Shown one piece after another: positions 1 to 8,657 of a DNA stretch of 64,000 bases; the first letter of the stretch is position 1; every line of letters starts with the position of its first letter. This DNA is from Pelomonas sp. BJYL3. Its GTDB lineage: Bacteria > Pseudomonadota > Gammaproteobacteria > Burkholderiales > Burkholderiaceae_C. The notes under the pieces are model-generated. The model was not told where the DNA came from, did not search any database, and was given only the letters and a program-made list of their open reading frames with translations. The stretch lies in NCBI RefSeq assembly GCF_027257975.1, contig NZ_JANZKX010000001.1, forward strand, positions 930,001-994,000, read 5' to 3'. Position numbers and translations under genes: made by a program.

Positions 1-820
1 TGCTCCAGCGCTTGTCCGAGAAGGGCGGATTGGCCACCACATAGTCGAAGGTCTTGAGCTGGCGCCCCACCAGGAACTTCGGGTCGACCAGGGTGTTGCC
101 TTGCTCGATCTCTGCCACCGGGTTGTGGTGCAGGATCATGTTCATGCGGGCCAGGCCGCTGGTGACCTCGTCCTTTTCCTGGCCGTAGACGCTCACCTTG
201 GTGCGCGCCGCCTCGGCCACCTTCAACAGCAGCGAGCCCGAGCCGCAAGTGGGGTCGTACACGGTGGTTTCAGGGCTGGTCTCGGCCTTTGCGATACCTA
301 GCACCTGGGCTATCACGCGGCTCACCTCCGCCGGCGTGTAGAACTGCCCCTTGCTCTTGCCACTCTCGGTGGCGAAGTGGCGCATCAGGTACTCGTAGGC
401 GTCGCCCAGGATGTCATCGCCATCGGCACGGTGGCGGCTGAAGTCCAGGTCCTTCGATTCAAAGATGCCGATCAGGTTGCTCAGCTTCTGAACCTTCTCG
501 TTGCCTTGGCCCAGCAGCGCATCGTCGTTGAAGTCGGCCTTGATGCGCAGGTGGTTGGCGTCTTCCAGCGGGCGGATGATCTTCTTGTTGATCTGATCAC
601 CGATGTCGCTCCTGCCTTTGAGCGCCACCATGTCGGCGAAGCTGGCGCCGGGCGGGACTTGGATGGGTGTGAAGTGTTCGCCCGCGTATTTGTCGCTGAT
701 GTACTTGATGAACAGAAGGACCAGCACGTAGTCCTTGTACTGGCTGGCGTCCATGCCGCCGCGCAGTTCATCACAGGAGGCCCAGAGCTTGGCGTAGAGG
801 TCGGACTTCTTGATGGGCAT
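1..820 (-). CDS. hsdM: Type I restriction-modification DNA methyltransferase subunit M (partial, C-terminus beyond window)
   Basis: Reading leftwards from ATG at 820, the frame stays open for 273 codons to the window edge, so the C-terminus is missing. The N-terminal part (about residues 1-130, beginning MPIKKSDLYAKLW) matches the helical HsdM N-terminal domain. The adenine methylase fold then shows the SAM-binding motif DPTCGSGSLLL and, near the edge, the catalytic NPPF motif. HsdM methylates adenine in the recognition site together with HsdS and forms the restriction complex with HsdR; those partners would lie left of base 1. Base composition is visibly lower in GC (about 58% in the first line) than the rest of the window, suggesting horizontal acquisition. 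No strong Shine-Dalgarno sequence is seen. Confidence 0.93.
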   Translation of the reverse strand, partial: MPIKKSDLYAKLWASCDELRGGMDASQYKDYVLVLLFIKYISDKYAGEHFTPIQVPPGASFADMVALKGRSDIGDQINKKIIRPLEDANHLRIKADFNDDALLGQGNEKVQKLSNLIGIFESKDLDFSRHRADGDDILGDAYEYLMRHFATESGKSKGQFYTPAEVSRVIAQVLGIAKAETSPETTVYDPTCGSGSLLLKVAEAARTKVSVYGQEKDEVTSGLARMNMILHHNPVAEIEQGNTLVDPKFLVGRQLKTFDYVVANPPFSDKRWS

Positions 821-945
821 GGTTTGTCGGGTTCAATACTGCTGAGTGCGCCCGGCGCGTCACCCGCCTTGTGCCTGCTCAGCATGCCGACCGCCCGGTG
901 CGTGAATCGCCGGCAGCGATTGACCACGCCCCATTTGGCAAGTAC

Positions 946-1022
946 TGGTAGGCCGTACAGGACTTGAACCTGTGACCAAAGGATTATGAGTCCTCTGCTC
1001 TAACCAACTGAGCTAACGGCCC
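946..1022 (-). tRNA. tRNA with CAU anticodon, probably tRNA-Ile2 (lysidine type), less likely elongator tRNA-Met
   Basis: The reverse strand folds into a 77-nt cloverleaf: acceptor GGGCCGT/ACGGCCT with a G-U first pair, D stem GCTC/GAGC, anticodon stem GAGGA/TCCTT around CTCATAA (anticodon CAT), T arm ACAGG-TTCAAGT-CCTGT, discriminator A and an encoded CCA. CAT may be Met or lysidine-modified Ile. C4-G69 and C5-G68 pairs are present; these are known recognition features for TilS on tRNA-Ile2, so Ile2 is favoured. The 3' end points toward the lower-GC hsdM gene 125 bases away. Confidence 0.9.
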
Positions 1023-1111
1023 CCGTATTTCCAGCGCCGGGGAGGCGCCGCAAGACAACCCGGCGGGGAGCCGGGAGCGCGGATTGTACGGGGTGGATTT
1101 CGAACGCCCGG

Positions 1112-2137
1112 CTACTTCTGCGACAGGGCGTTGGACACCATGCGCGAGGTGATGTCCACGATCTGGATCATGCGGTCGTAGGCCATGCGGGTGGGGCCGA
1201 TCACGCCGAGGGTGCCGACGACCTGGCCGTCCACCTCGTAAGGGGCGGAGACGATGGAGAGCTCCTCGTAAGGCACGACCTGGCTCTCGCCGCCGATGAA
1301 GATGCGCACGCCCTCGGCGCGGCTGGAACCATCCAGCAGGCGCATCAGCTGGGTCTTCTGCTCGAAGAGGTCGAAGAGGCGGCGCAGGCTGTTCATGTCC
1401 TGGCTGAAATCCTGCACGGTCAGCAGGTTGCGCTCGCCGCTGATGATGACCTGCTCCTCCTGGGCGCTGGCCTCGGTGCCGACCTGCACGGCCGCGTTCA
1501 TCAGGAGGGCGATCTCGCCGCGCAAGGCGTCGACCTCGGTCTTGAGCTTCTCGCGCACCGCCTCCAGGCTGAGGCCGGCGTACTGGGCGTTGAGGCGGTT
1601 GCTGGCCTCGGCCAGCTCACCCTGGTTGTGGTCCTGGGCGGTGAAGATCACGCGGTTCTGCACGTCGCCGTCCGGGGAAACCATGATGACCAGCACGCGG
1701 CGCTCGCCCAGGCGCAGGAACTCGATGTGGTGGAAGACGCTGGGCTTGCGCGGCGCGGTCACCACGCCCACGAAGCTGGACAGATTGGACAGCAGCTGCG
1801 CCGCGCTGGTGATCACGCGCTGGGGCTGGTCGGGTTGCAGGTGGGCGTCCAGGGCGATGGGCTCGGCGCCCAGCAGGCCGGGGTTGGCCGTGAGCATGGT
1901 GTCCACGAACAGGCGGTAGCCGCGCGGCGTGGGAATGCGCCCGGCGCTGGTGTGGGGGCTGGCGATGAGGCCCAGCTCTTCCAGGTCCGCCATCACATTG
2001 CGGATGGTGGCCGGAGACAGCTCCAGCCCCGAAGCCTTGGACAGGGTGCGGGAGCCCACGGGCTGGCCGTCCGCGATATAGCGTTCGACCAGGGTTTTCA
2101 GCAGGGATTTGGATCGCTCGTCGAGCATGGTTTTCAT
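1112..2137 (-). CDS. hrcA: Heat-inducible transcription repressor HrcA
   Basis: This 341-residue protein has the HrcA layout: an N-terminal winged-helix domain ([19 protein letters not shown], about residues 40-60, then [16 protein letters not shown]), a GAF-like middle and a C-terminal segment with IFIGGE and [14 protein letters not shown]. HrcA represses groE/dnaK-type heat-shock operons by binding CIRCE operators and is kept active by GroEL. It is divergent from nadK with a 59-base gap, and I see no CIRCE inverted repeat there. Translation could begin at 2137 ([10 protein letters not shown]) or at ATG 2128 (MLDERSK); neither has a convincing Shine-Dalgarno sequence. Confidence 0.95.
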   Translation of the reverse strand: MKTMLDERSKSLLKTLVERYIADGQPVGSRTLSKASGLELSPATIRNVMADLEELGLIASPHTSAGRIPTPRGYRLFVDTMLTANPGLLGAEPIALDAHLQPDQPQRVITSAAQLLSNLSSFVGVVTAPRKPSVFHHIEFLRLGERRVLVIMVSPDGDVQNRVIFTAQDHNQGELAEASNRLNAQYAGLSLEAVREKLKTEVDALRGEIALLMNAAVQVGTEASAQEEQVIISGERNLLTVQDFSQDMNSLRRLFDLFEQKTQLMRLLDGSSRAEGVRIFIGGESQVVPYEELSIVSAPYEVDGQVVGTLGVIGPTRMAYDRMIQIVDITSRMVSNALSQK

Positions 2138-2183
2138 TGTACGGACATGGGCGAACCCGTCATTCGGCCCGGGAGCCCTGTGG

Positions 2184-2189
2184 TGTAAT
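2184..2189 (+). promoter_or_regulatory. Candidate -10 element for a leaderless nadK transcript
   Basis: TGTAAT lies 7 bases before the nadK ATG and there is no purine-rich ribosome site between them. A transcript from this hexamer would start at or next to the A of the start codon. The -35 position is not convincing, so this rests on spacing alone. Confidence 0.4.
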
Positions 2190-2196
2190 TCTGCGC

Positions 2197-3072
2197 ATGG
2201 CCAAACGATTCCAACATGTGGCGATTGTGGGCAAGCACCAGGCGCGCGGCATCCGGCCGGTCCTGGAGGAGATTGCCCAATTTGTGGCCAGTCAAGGCCT
2301 GGAGGTTTCCCTGGAGCGCGACACGGCGCTCAACACGGGGATCACCGCCTATGACGCGCTGGACAACGACGAACTCGGCCAGCGCTGCGACCTGGCCATC
2401 GTGGTCGGGGGCGATGGCACCATGCTGGGCTTCGCCCGCGAGATGGCCCGCCACGGCACGCCGCTGGTGGGCATCAACCAGGGCCGCCTGGGCTTCATCA
2501 CCGACATCTCCATCGAGCACTTCCGCGAGGCGCTCTCCCCCATCCTGGCTGGCGACTACGACGCCGAACAGCGCGCCATGCTGGAAGGCGAGGTCTGGCG
2601 GGACAACGCCATCATCTTCGAAGGCGTGGCCCTCAACGACGTGGTGGTGAGCCGCGGCGCCACGGCCTCCATGGTCGAGCTGCGGGTGGACGTGGGCGAC
2701 GAGTTCGTGGCCAATATGCGGGCGGACGGCGTCATCGTGGCCTCGCCCACGGGCTCCACGGCCTACTCGCTCTCTGCCGGCGGCCCCATCCTGCACCCCA
2801 GCATCGCCGGCTGGGTGCTGGTGCCCATCGCCTCGCACACGCTCTCCAACCGGCCCATCGTGCTGCCGGACCTGGGCGAGGTGAGCCTGGAGATCGTGGC
2901 CGGCCGCGACGCCAGCGTGAACTTCGACATGCAAAGCCTCGCCAGCCTGCTGCACGGCGACCGCATCACGGTGCGGCGCTCGGCGCACAAGGTGTCCTTC
3001 CTCCATCCCAAGGGCTGGAGCTACTACGCCACGCTGCGCCGCAAGCTGCGCTGGTACGAGGGCGTGAGCTGA
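2197..3072 (+). CDS. nadK: NAD kinase
   Basis: A 291-residue NAD kinase that phosphorylates NAD+ to NADP+ in the cytoplasm. It shows the signature GGDGT at residues 71-75, then NDVVVSR and [20 protein letters not shown], the conserved substrate-binding segment. The length fits the bacterial family. The frame extends upstream to 2137, but homology begins at [13 protein letters not shown], so ATG 2197 is preferred. The gene lies back to back with hrcA and ahead of recN, the usual order in Burkholderiales. Confidence 0.97.
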   Translation: MAKRFQHVAIVGKHQARGIRPVLEEIAQFVASQGLEVSLERDTALNTGITAYDALDNDELGQRCDLAIVVGGDGTMLGFAREMARHGTPLVGINQGRLGFITDISIEHFREALSPILAGDYDAEQRAMLEGEVWRDNAIIFEGVALNDVVVSRGATASMVELRVDVGDEFVANMRADGVIVASPTGSTAYSLSAGGPILHPSIAGWVLVPIASHTLSNRPIVLPDLGEVSLEIVAGRDASVNFDMQSLASLLHGDRITVRRSAHKVSFLHPKGWSYYATLRRKLRWYEGVS

Positions 3073-3129
3073 ACGCCCTCCCCCTCATTGACTGACACCC
3101 CGACTGACACCACCGACTGAGCCCGCCCG

Positions 3130-4833
3130 ATGCTGCGCCGCCTGAGCCTTCGAGATTTCGTGATCGTGCCCGCGCTGGAGCTGGACTTCGGCACCGGCTT
3201 CGCCGCCCTGACCGGGGAGACCGGCGCCGGCAAGTCCATCCTGATTGATGCGCTGCAGCTGGCCCTGGGCCAGCGCGGTGATGCCGGCGTGGTGCGCGAA
3301 GGCGCCGCACGCGCCGAGATCAGCGCCGAGTTCGACCGCCCCGCCACGCTGCTGGCCTGGCTGGAGGAGGGCGGCTTCGAGCCGGAGTCCGACACCCTGC
3401 TGCTGCGCCGCGTGATCGACGCCCAAGGCAAGAGCCGCGCCTGGATCAACGGCAGCAGCGCCACCGTGGCGCAGCTGCGCGAGCTGGCCGACCACCTGCT
3501 GGACATCCACGGCCAGCACGCCTGGCAAGGCCTGACCCGTGCGGCGTCCGTGCGCGAGCTGCTGGACGGCTACGCCCAGGCCGACACCCGCGCCGTGGCA
3601 CAGGCCTACGCCGCCTGGCGCCAGGCCCACGAGGCCCTGGAGACTGCCCGCAGCCAGCAGGCCCAGCTTTCCAGCGAGCACGAGCGCCTGAGCTGGCAGC
3701 TGGGCGAGATCGAGCGCCTGGCGCCCGGCGAGGACGAATGGGACGGCCTCAACGGCGAGCACCAGCGACTGTCGCATTCACAGTCGCTGATGGACGCCGC
3801 CCGCCAGGCCCTGGAGGCCCTGGGCGAGGCGGAGATCAATGCAGAGTCCCTCACGCAGCAGGCCCTGGACGGCCTGCAGGACGTGCTGAGCTATGACGCC
3901 AGCCTGGCCCCGGCCGTCGAAGCCCTGCAGGGCGCACAGGCCCAGCTGCAGGACGCCGTCCATACCCTCAGCACCTATCTGCACGGCGCCGAGCTGGAGC
4001 CCGAACGCCTGCAGCAGCTGGACGAGCGCCTCTCGGCCTGGGTGCAGCTGGCGCGCCGCTACCGCCGCCAGCCCGCCGAGCTGCCCGCCCTGCAGCGGGA
4101 ATGGAAGGACGAGCTGGCCCGCCTGGACGCCGCGACCGACCTCGATGCCCTGGAGCGCCAGCTGGCCGCCGCCCGCAAGGCCTACGACGCCCAGGCCGCC
4201 GCGCTGAGCAAGACACGCAAGGCCGCTGCGCCCAAGCTGGCCGCGGCCGTCACCCAGGCCATGCAGCAGCTGGGCATGGCCGGCGGCGCCTTCGAGATCG
4301 CCCTGCTGCCGCAGGCCGATCCGCAGAGCTTCGGCCTGGAGTCCGCCGAGTTCCTCGTGGCGGGCCATGCCGGCAGCACGCCACGCCCGCTGGCCAAGGT
4401 GGCCTCCGGCGGCGAGCTCTCGCGCATCGCCCTGGCCATTGCCGTGACCACCTGCCAGCACAGCGGCGGCGCGGGCACGCTGATCTTTGACGAGATCGAT
4501 GCCGGCGTGGGCGGCGCCGTGGCCGAGACCGTGGGCCGCCTGATGAAGCAGCTGGGGCGCGACCGCCAGGTGCTGGCGGTCACCCACCTGCCCCAGGTGG
4601 CCGCCTGCGCGGACCAGCATTTCGTGGTGTCCAAGGCCCTGAAGGACGGCGCCACCTGCTCGGACGTCCGCCCCGTGGCCGGCGAGCAGCGCGTGGCCGA
4701 GATCGCCCGCATGCTGGGCGGCGAGCGTCTCTCGTCCACCAGCCTGGCCCATGCGCAGGAGATGCTGGAGCTCTCCGCCCAGGCCGCCCGGCCCGGCCCC
4801 GCCACCGCCAGCCCCCGAAAGACCAAGCCATGA
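3130..4833 (+). CDS. recN: DNA repair protein RecN
   Basis: This 567-residue SMC-like ATPase acts in recombinational repair of double-strand breaks. It begins [13 protein letters not shown] and has a Walker A GETGAGKS at residues 29-36, a long Ala/Leu/Glu-rich coiled-coil middle (about 160-370), an ABC signature region around [13 protein letters not shown] and a Walker [14 protein letters not shown] near residue 455. Length and domain order match the family. The stop overlaps the rapZ start (ATGA), implying co-translation. No LexA-like box was recognised in the 57 bases upstream. Confidence 0.97.
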   Translation: MLRRLSLRDFVIVPALELDFGTGFAALTGETGAGKSILIDALQLALGQRGDAGVVREGAARAEISAEFDRPATLLAWLEEGGFEPESDTLLLRRVIDAQGKSRAWINGSSATVAQLRELADHLLDIHGQHAWQGLTRAASVRELLDGYAQADTRAVAQAYAAWRQAHEALETARSQQAQLSSEHERLSWQLGEIERLAPGEDEWDGLNGEHQRLSHSQSLMDAARQALEALGEAEINAESLTQQALDGLQDVLSYDASLAPAVEALQGAQAQLQDAVHTLSTYLHGAELEPERLQQLDERLSAWVQLARRYRRQPAELPALQREWKDELARLDAATDLDALERQLAAARKAYDAQAAALSKTRKAAAPKLAAAVTQAMQQLGMAGGAFEIALLPQADPQSFGLESAEFLVAGHAGSTPRPLAKVASGGELSRIALAIAVTTCQHSGGAGTLIFDEIDAGVGGAVAETVGRLMKQLGRDRQVLAVTHLPQVAACADQHFVVSKALKDGATCSDVRPVAGEQRVAEIARMLGGERLSSTSLAHAQEMLELSAQAARPGPATASPRKTKP

Positions 4834-5747
4834 AGAAAGCCAAGCCCGAGGCCCGCGAGCAGAGCGATGTGGTGCTGGTCACCGGCGTGTCCGGCGGCGG
4901 CAAGTCCATCGCCATGCATGCGCTGGAGGACGCCGGTTTCTTCTGCGTGGACAACCTCCCGCCCGAGCTGCTGCTGGACTTCCTGAAGCTGGAGCAGCAG
5001 CGCGGCAAGCGCCGTGTGGCCATCGCCGTGGACGTGCGCAGCGCGGGCTCCCTGCCCCATCTGCTGCCGCTGATCAAGCAGCTGCGCAGCGAGGGCGTGG
5101 CCCTGCGCTCCATCTTCCTGGACGCCAACACCGAGACACTGATGCGGCGCTTCTCCGAGACGCGCCGCCCGCACCCGCTGCGCCAGCACCCGGCCGTGCC
5201 CGGTCCGGCCGGCGAGAGCGGGGAGGACGAGCACCGCGCCCTGCTGGACGCCATCCATCTGGAGCGCGAGCTGCTGGCGGCGCTGCGGGTCGAGTCCACC
5301 GTGATCGACACCAGCCAGCTGCGCCCCGCCCAGCTGCGCGCCTGGGTGCGGGACCTTGTCGTGGTCTCGGGCGATTCGCTGACCCTGGTCTTCGAGTCCT
5401 TCGCCTTCAAGCACGGCGTGCCCAGCGACGCCGACTTCGTCTTCGATGTCCGGGTCCTGCCCAACCCCTACTACGACCGCGAGCTGCGCCCGCTCAGCGG
5501 CCGCGACGAGCCCGTGGCCCGCTTCCTCGAAGCACAGCCCGAGGTCCGGCTGATGCTCAGCCAGATCAGCGCCTTCATCGCCCAGTGGCTGCCCAACTTC
5601 TCGGCGGACCAGCGCAGCTACCTCACCGTGGCCATCGGCTGCACGGGCGGGCAGCACCGCTCGGTCTACCTCGTCGAGACCCTGTGCAAGCAGTTCGCCT
5701 ACCACGGCCAGGTGCTCAAGCGGCACCGCGAGCTGGACGCCAAGTGA
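4830..5747 (+). CDS. rapZ: RNase adapter protein RapZ (P-loop nucleotide-binding)
   Basis: A 305-residue protein of the RapZ/YvcJ family. It has a Walker A GVSGGGKS at residues 19-26, followed by [15 protein letters not shown], and the family C-terminal domain with [16 protein letters not shown] near residue 268. In E. coli RapZ delivers the small RNA GlmZ to RNase E and so tunes amino-sugar synthesis; whether the same RNA circuit exists here cannot be told from the window. It overlaps recN by 4 bases. Confidence 0.95.
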   Translation: MKKAKPEAREQSDVVLVTGVSGGGKSIAMHALEDAGFFCVDNLPPELLLDFLKLEQQRGKRRVAIAVDVRSAGSLPHLLPLIKQLRSEGVALRSIFLDANTETLMRRFSETRRPHPLRQHPAVPGPAGESGEDEHRALLDAIHLERELLAALRVESTVIDTSQLRPAQLRAWVRDLVVVSGDSLTLVFESFAFKHGVPSDADFVFDVRVLPNPYYDRELRPLSGRDEPVARFLEAQPEVRLMLSQISAFIAQWLPNFSADQRSYLTVAIGCTGGQHRSVYLVETLCKQFAYHGQVLKRHRELDAK

Positions 5748-5772
5748 GCCCGCGCGAAGGGACGCCAGCGCC

Positions 5773-6135
5773 ATGGGCAGCCTGAGCTGGCTGATCACCA
5801 AGTACCTGATCACCGCGGGTCTGGTGGTGGGCATCTCCGAGCTGGCCAAGCGCAGCGACCGCCTGGGCGGCCTGGTGGCGGCCCTGCCCCTGGTGACGCT
5901 GCTGACCCTGGTCTGGCTCTATGTGGAGCGCCAGCCGGCCGAGCGCATCGCCAACCACGCCTGGTACACCTTCTGGTACGTGCTGCCCACCTTGCCCATG
6001 TTCCTGGCCTTCCCCTGGATGCTCTCGCGCTGGGGCTTCTGGGGCGCACTGGCCGGCTCTGCCGTGCTCACCGTGCTGTGCTTCGTGCTGACGGCCTGGG
6101 CGGTGCGCCCGCTGGGCATTCTTCTGCTGGACTGA
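5773..6135 (+). CDS. DUF3147-family inner-membrane protein
   Basis: A small 120-residue protein with four hydrophobic segments (about residues 6-22, 33-52, 70-88 and 93-118), resembling the DUF3147 family of unknown function. It begins 25 bases after rapZ on the same strand and probably shares its transcript. It faces the convergent gene ending at 6199. No catalytic motif is visible and I make no functional claim beyond membrane location. Confidence 0.75.
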   Translation: MGSLSWLITKYLITAGLVVGISELAKRSDRLGGLVAALPLVTLLTLVWLYVERQPAERIANHAWYTFWYVLPTLPMFLAFPWMLSRWGFWGALAGSAVLTVLCFVLTAWAVRPLGILLLD

Positions 6136-6198
6136 GCCCCCGGGCCGGCGCCAGGCCGCAACTCACCTGGCGCGTGGCGGCTGGCCGGCGTCAGGCCC

Positions 6199-6498
6199 TC
6201 AGGGCGATTCCGGCGCTTCGCCCGCGGCGCTGCTGAGCAGCACCATCGCCACCACCGACACCCCCGGAAGCAGCACCATCGCCACGGTCCAGGGCCAGAC
6301 CGAACGGCCGGCGCGGTGAAGGCCCACGCCCACGTAGGCGATATGGGCGATGTAGCCCACGCCCATGCCCATGCCGCCGAAGATGGCGCGCACCGCGCTG
6401 CCCGAATCCTCGGCGGACAGCACCAGCCACAGGCACACCGCAAAGACCAGCGCGGCCAGCAGGGCGGACTCAAGGGCGTTCTTGACCTGGGCGTTCAT
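6199..6498 (-). CDS. Small hypothetical membrane protein
   Basis: A 99-residue protein starting MNAQVKNALESALLAALVF with three likely membrane segments (about residues 11-28, 40-60 and 68-90), rich in Gly and Val. The frame is open further upstream to 6564, but the upstream residues (Cys/Pro/Ser-rich) look non-coding, so ATG 6498 is chosen. No family was recognised. It lies downstream of mutY on the same strand with a gap of about 100 bases. Confidence 0.6.
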   Translation of the reverse strand: MNAQVKNALESALLAALVFAVCLWLVLSAEDSGSAVRAIFGGMGMGVGYIAHIAYVGVGLHRAGRSVWPWTVAMVLLPGVSVVAMVLLSSAAGEAPESP

Positions 6499-6600
6499 GG
6501 TGGGGGGCGTTTCCTGCGAATCGGGCGGGGCGCAAGCATACGCGCATTCGCCGGGCGCAATCAAAGGTTTGGGCGCGCCGGGCCCTAGGGAAAGGCCTGA

Positions 6601-7671
6601 TCAGCCCAGCAGCTTCTTCAGCGGCGCGGGCAGGGCATAGCGCGGCAGCTCCTCGCGCGCCACCCAGGCGCCCTCGCCCGGCCGGGCCGCCTGCTGCAGG
6701 GGCAGGCGGCGCGGGTGCAGCACCCAGTCGAAATGCGTCAGCGCGTGCTCGATGCGGGGCAGCGGCTCCGGCGCCTGTGCCGACAGCAGCCGGGCCTGGC
6801 TCAGCAGCTGAGCCTCGTCCTCGAACAGGGGCAGGGTCCACAGCCCGGCCCAGACGCCGCGCGCCGGGCGCTGCTCCAGCCAGATCCGGCCCTCGTGCTC
6901 CAGCCACAGCCACCAGTGCTCGCGGCGGCTGCGCTTGAGCTTGCGGGTCCGCACCGGGAACTGCTCGGCCGTGCCGCGCCGCCGGGCCTCGCACAGGTCC
7001 TGCACGGGGCACAGCAGGCACTGCGGCGAGCGCGTGCTGCACAGGCTGGCGCCCAGGTCCATCAACCCCTGGGTGTAGGCCGCCATGTCAGCTTCCGCGG
7101 CGGGCAGCAGGGTCTCGGCATGACGCCAGAGCCGCTTTTCCTGGGCGCTGGAGGCCAGGTCGCCGTCGAAGGCCAGCAGGCGGCCCAGCACCCGCTTCAC
7201 ATTGCCGTCGAGGATGGCCGCGCGCTCGTCAAAGCAGAAGGAGGCGATGGCCGCCGCCGTGGAGCGGCCGATGCCGGGCAGCCCGGCCAGCTGCGCCGCC
7301 GATGGCGGGAAGGCGCCGCCGTGCTGGTCTCGCACGGCCTGGGCGCAGCGGTGCAGATTGCGCGCACGGCTGTAGTAGCCCAGGCCCTGCCACATCGCCA
7401 GCACCTCGTCGAGATGCGCGTCAGCCAGCTCGCGCACGGTCGGGAAGCGCTCCAGGAAGCGCTGGTAGTAGCCCAGCACCGTCGTCACCTGGGTCTGCTG
7501 CAGCATGATCTCTGAGAGCCACACGCGGTAAGGGTCGCGGGTCTGCTGCCAGGGCAGGGCATGGCGGCCGTGCTGGCGCTGCCAGGCCACGAGGCGCGGG
7601 GCGAAGTCGGGCGCCAGGGCGGTGGCGGTGGCGGCTGAGGTGTCGGCTGAGGAGTCGGGGGTGGGCGTCAA
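6601..7671 (-). CDS. mutY: A/G-specific adenine DNA glycosylase MutY
   Basis: MutY removes adenine mispaired with 8-oxoguanine, complementing MutM. Visible are the glycosylase core (HALPWQQTRDPYRVWLSEIMLQQTQV), the helix-hairpin-helix LPGIGRSTAAAIASF with the downstream Asp (ILDGNVKRVLG), and an iron-sulfur loop with spacing Cys-x6-Cys-x2-Cys-x5-Cys, followed by a NUDIX-like C-terminal domain. No ATG precedes the conserved N-terminus. The frame runs on through mutM, so TTG at 7671, 8 bases after the mutM stop, is the likely start, giving 356 residues; an internal GTG nearer the conserved core is the alternative. Confidence 0.93.
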   Translation of the reverse strand: MTPTPDSSADTSAATATALAPDFAPRLVAWQRQHGRHALPWQQTRDPYRVWLSEIMLQQTQVTTVLGYYQRFLERFPTVRELADAHLDEVLAMWQGLGYYSRARNLHRCAQAVRDQHGGAFPPSAAQLAGLPGIGRSTAAAIASFCFDERAAILDGNVKRVLGRLLAFDGDLASSAQEKRLWRHAETLLPAAEADMAAYTQGLMDLGASLCSTRSPQCLLCPVQDLCEARRRGTAEQFPVRTRKLKRSRREHWWLWLEHEGRIWLEQRPARGVWAGLWTLPLFEDEAQLLSQARLLSAQAPEPLPRIEHALTHFDWVLHPRRLPLQQAARPGEGAWVAREELPRYALPAPLKKLLG

Positions 7672-7678
7672 GATCGGC

Positions 7679-8497
7679 TCAGGAACGGGTCTGGCAACGG
7701 GGGCAGAAGAAGGTCGAGCGCTGGCCCTGGACCAGGCGGCGGATGGCCGTGCCACAGTGCCGGCAGTCCTGGCCTTCGCGGCCGTAGACCTGCGCCTGCA
7801 TCTGGAAGCTGCCGGCCACGCCGTGGGCGTCCTTGAAGTCGCGCAGCGTAGTGCCGCCCGCCTCCAGGGCCTGGGCCAGCACCTGGCGAATGCTGGCGGC
7901 CAGGCGCTCCGCACGGGGCCGGCTGACGCGGCCGGCCGGGCTCGCCGGGTGGATGCCGGCCAGGAACAAGGCCTCGCAGGCGTAGATGTTGCCGGCGCCG
8001 ACGACGATGTCCCCGGCCAGCAGCGCCTGCTTGATCGCCACCCGCCGGCCCCGCAGGCGCTCGTGCAGGTAGGTGCCGGTGAAGCGCGCATCGAAGGGCT
8101 CCAGGCCGAGGCCTGCCAGCAGCGTGGACACGGGCGGCGCGTCCAGCCCCGTGGACCAGACCACCGCACCGAAGCGGCGCGGGTCATGCAGGCGCAGCAG
8201 GCCGCGGTCGGTCTGCAGCTCGAAATGGTCATGCGGCCCGGCGGGCCCGAGGTCGCGACCGAAGGCCAGCGAGCCGGACATGCCCAGGTGCAGCAGCAGG
8301 CCCTCCTCGCCCACGGGCAGCCAGAGGTACTTGCCGCGGCGCTGGGCCAGGCCGGCGCGCTGCCCGACCAGGTGATCCACGGCGCAGCCCAGAGGCCAGC
8401 GCAGGGGCTTGCCCAGGCGCAGGGCCAGCACCGTCGCCCCGTGGATGGCGTCGGCAAAACTGCGGCGTGTGACTTCGACTTCGGGCAGCTCGGGCAT
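7679..8497 (-). CDS. mutM: Formamidopyrimidine-DNA glycosylase MutM (Fpg)
   Basis: This 272-residue enzyme excises 8-oxoguanine and formamidopyrimidines from DNA. The mature N-terminus must expose a catalytic proline, so the start is ATG 8497 ([12 protein letters not shown]) rather than the ATG three codons upstream. The active-site Glu follows Pro, a helix-two-turn-helix precedes the C-terminus, and a zinc finger with CRHC and CPRC pairs closes the protein. It is immediately followed by mutY, so two arms of the 8-oxoguanine repair system are probably co-transcribed. Confidence 0.97.
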   Translation of the reverse strand: MPELPEVEVTRRSFADAIHGATVLALRLGKPLRWPLGCAVDHLVGQRAGLAQRRGKYLWLPVGEEGLLLHLGMSGSLAFGRDLGPAGPHDHFELQTDRGLLRLHDPRRFGAVVWSTGLDAPPVSTLLAGLGLEPFDARFTGTYLHERLRGRRVAIKQALLAGDIVVGAGNIYACEALFLAGIHPASPAGRVSRPRAERLAASIRQVLAQALEAGGTTLRDFKDAHGVAGSFQMQAQVYGREGQDCRHCGTAIRRLVQGQRSTFFCPRCQTRS

Positions 8498-8657
8498 GGC
8501 CGGCATGATACGCAGCCGCCTCGACGCCTGCCGGCGCAGGCACCGGACGGGGCCGGGCGGCAGGGCCGCTCAGGGTGCCCTAAGGGATGGGCCCCCCGCC
8601 ATGCCTAGAATGGGCCGGCAGCCCTTCCCGGAGCGGCCTGCGTCCTCTGGAGATTTC

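Noticed and set aside
2138-2196. CIRCE operator between hrcA and nadK
   Set aside because: No TTAGCACTC/GAGTGCTAA inverted repeat is present in the gap.
6601-8457. A single 618-codon fused glycosylase protein covering mutM and mutY
   Set aside because: The MutY frame happens to be open through mutM in a different frame; residues there show no domain, and mutM has its own start and stop.
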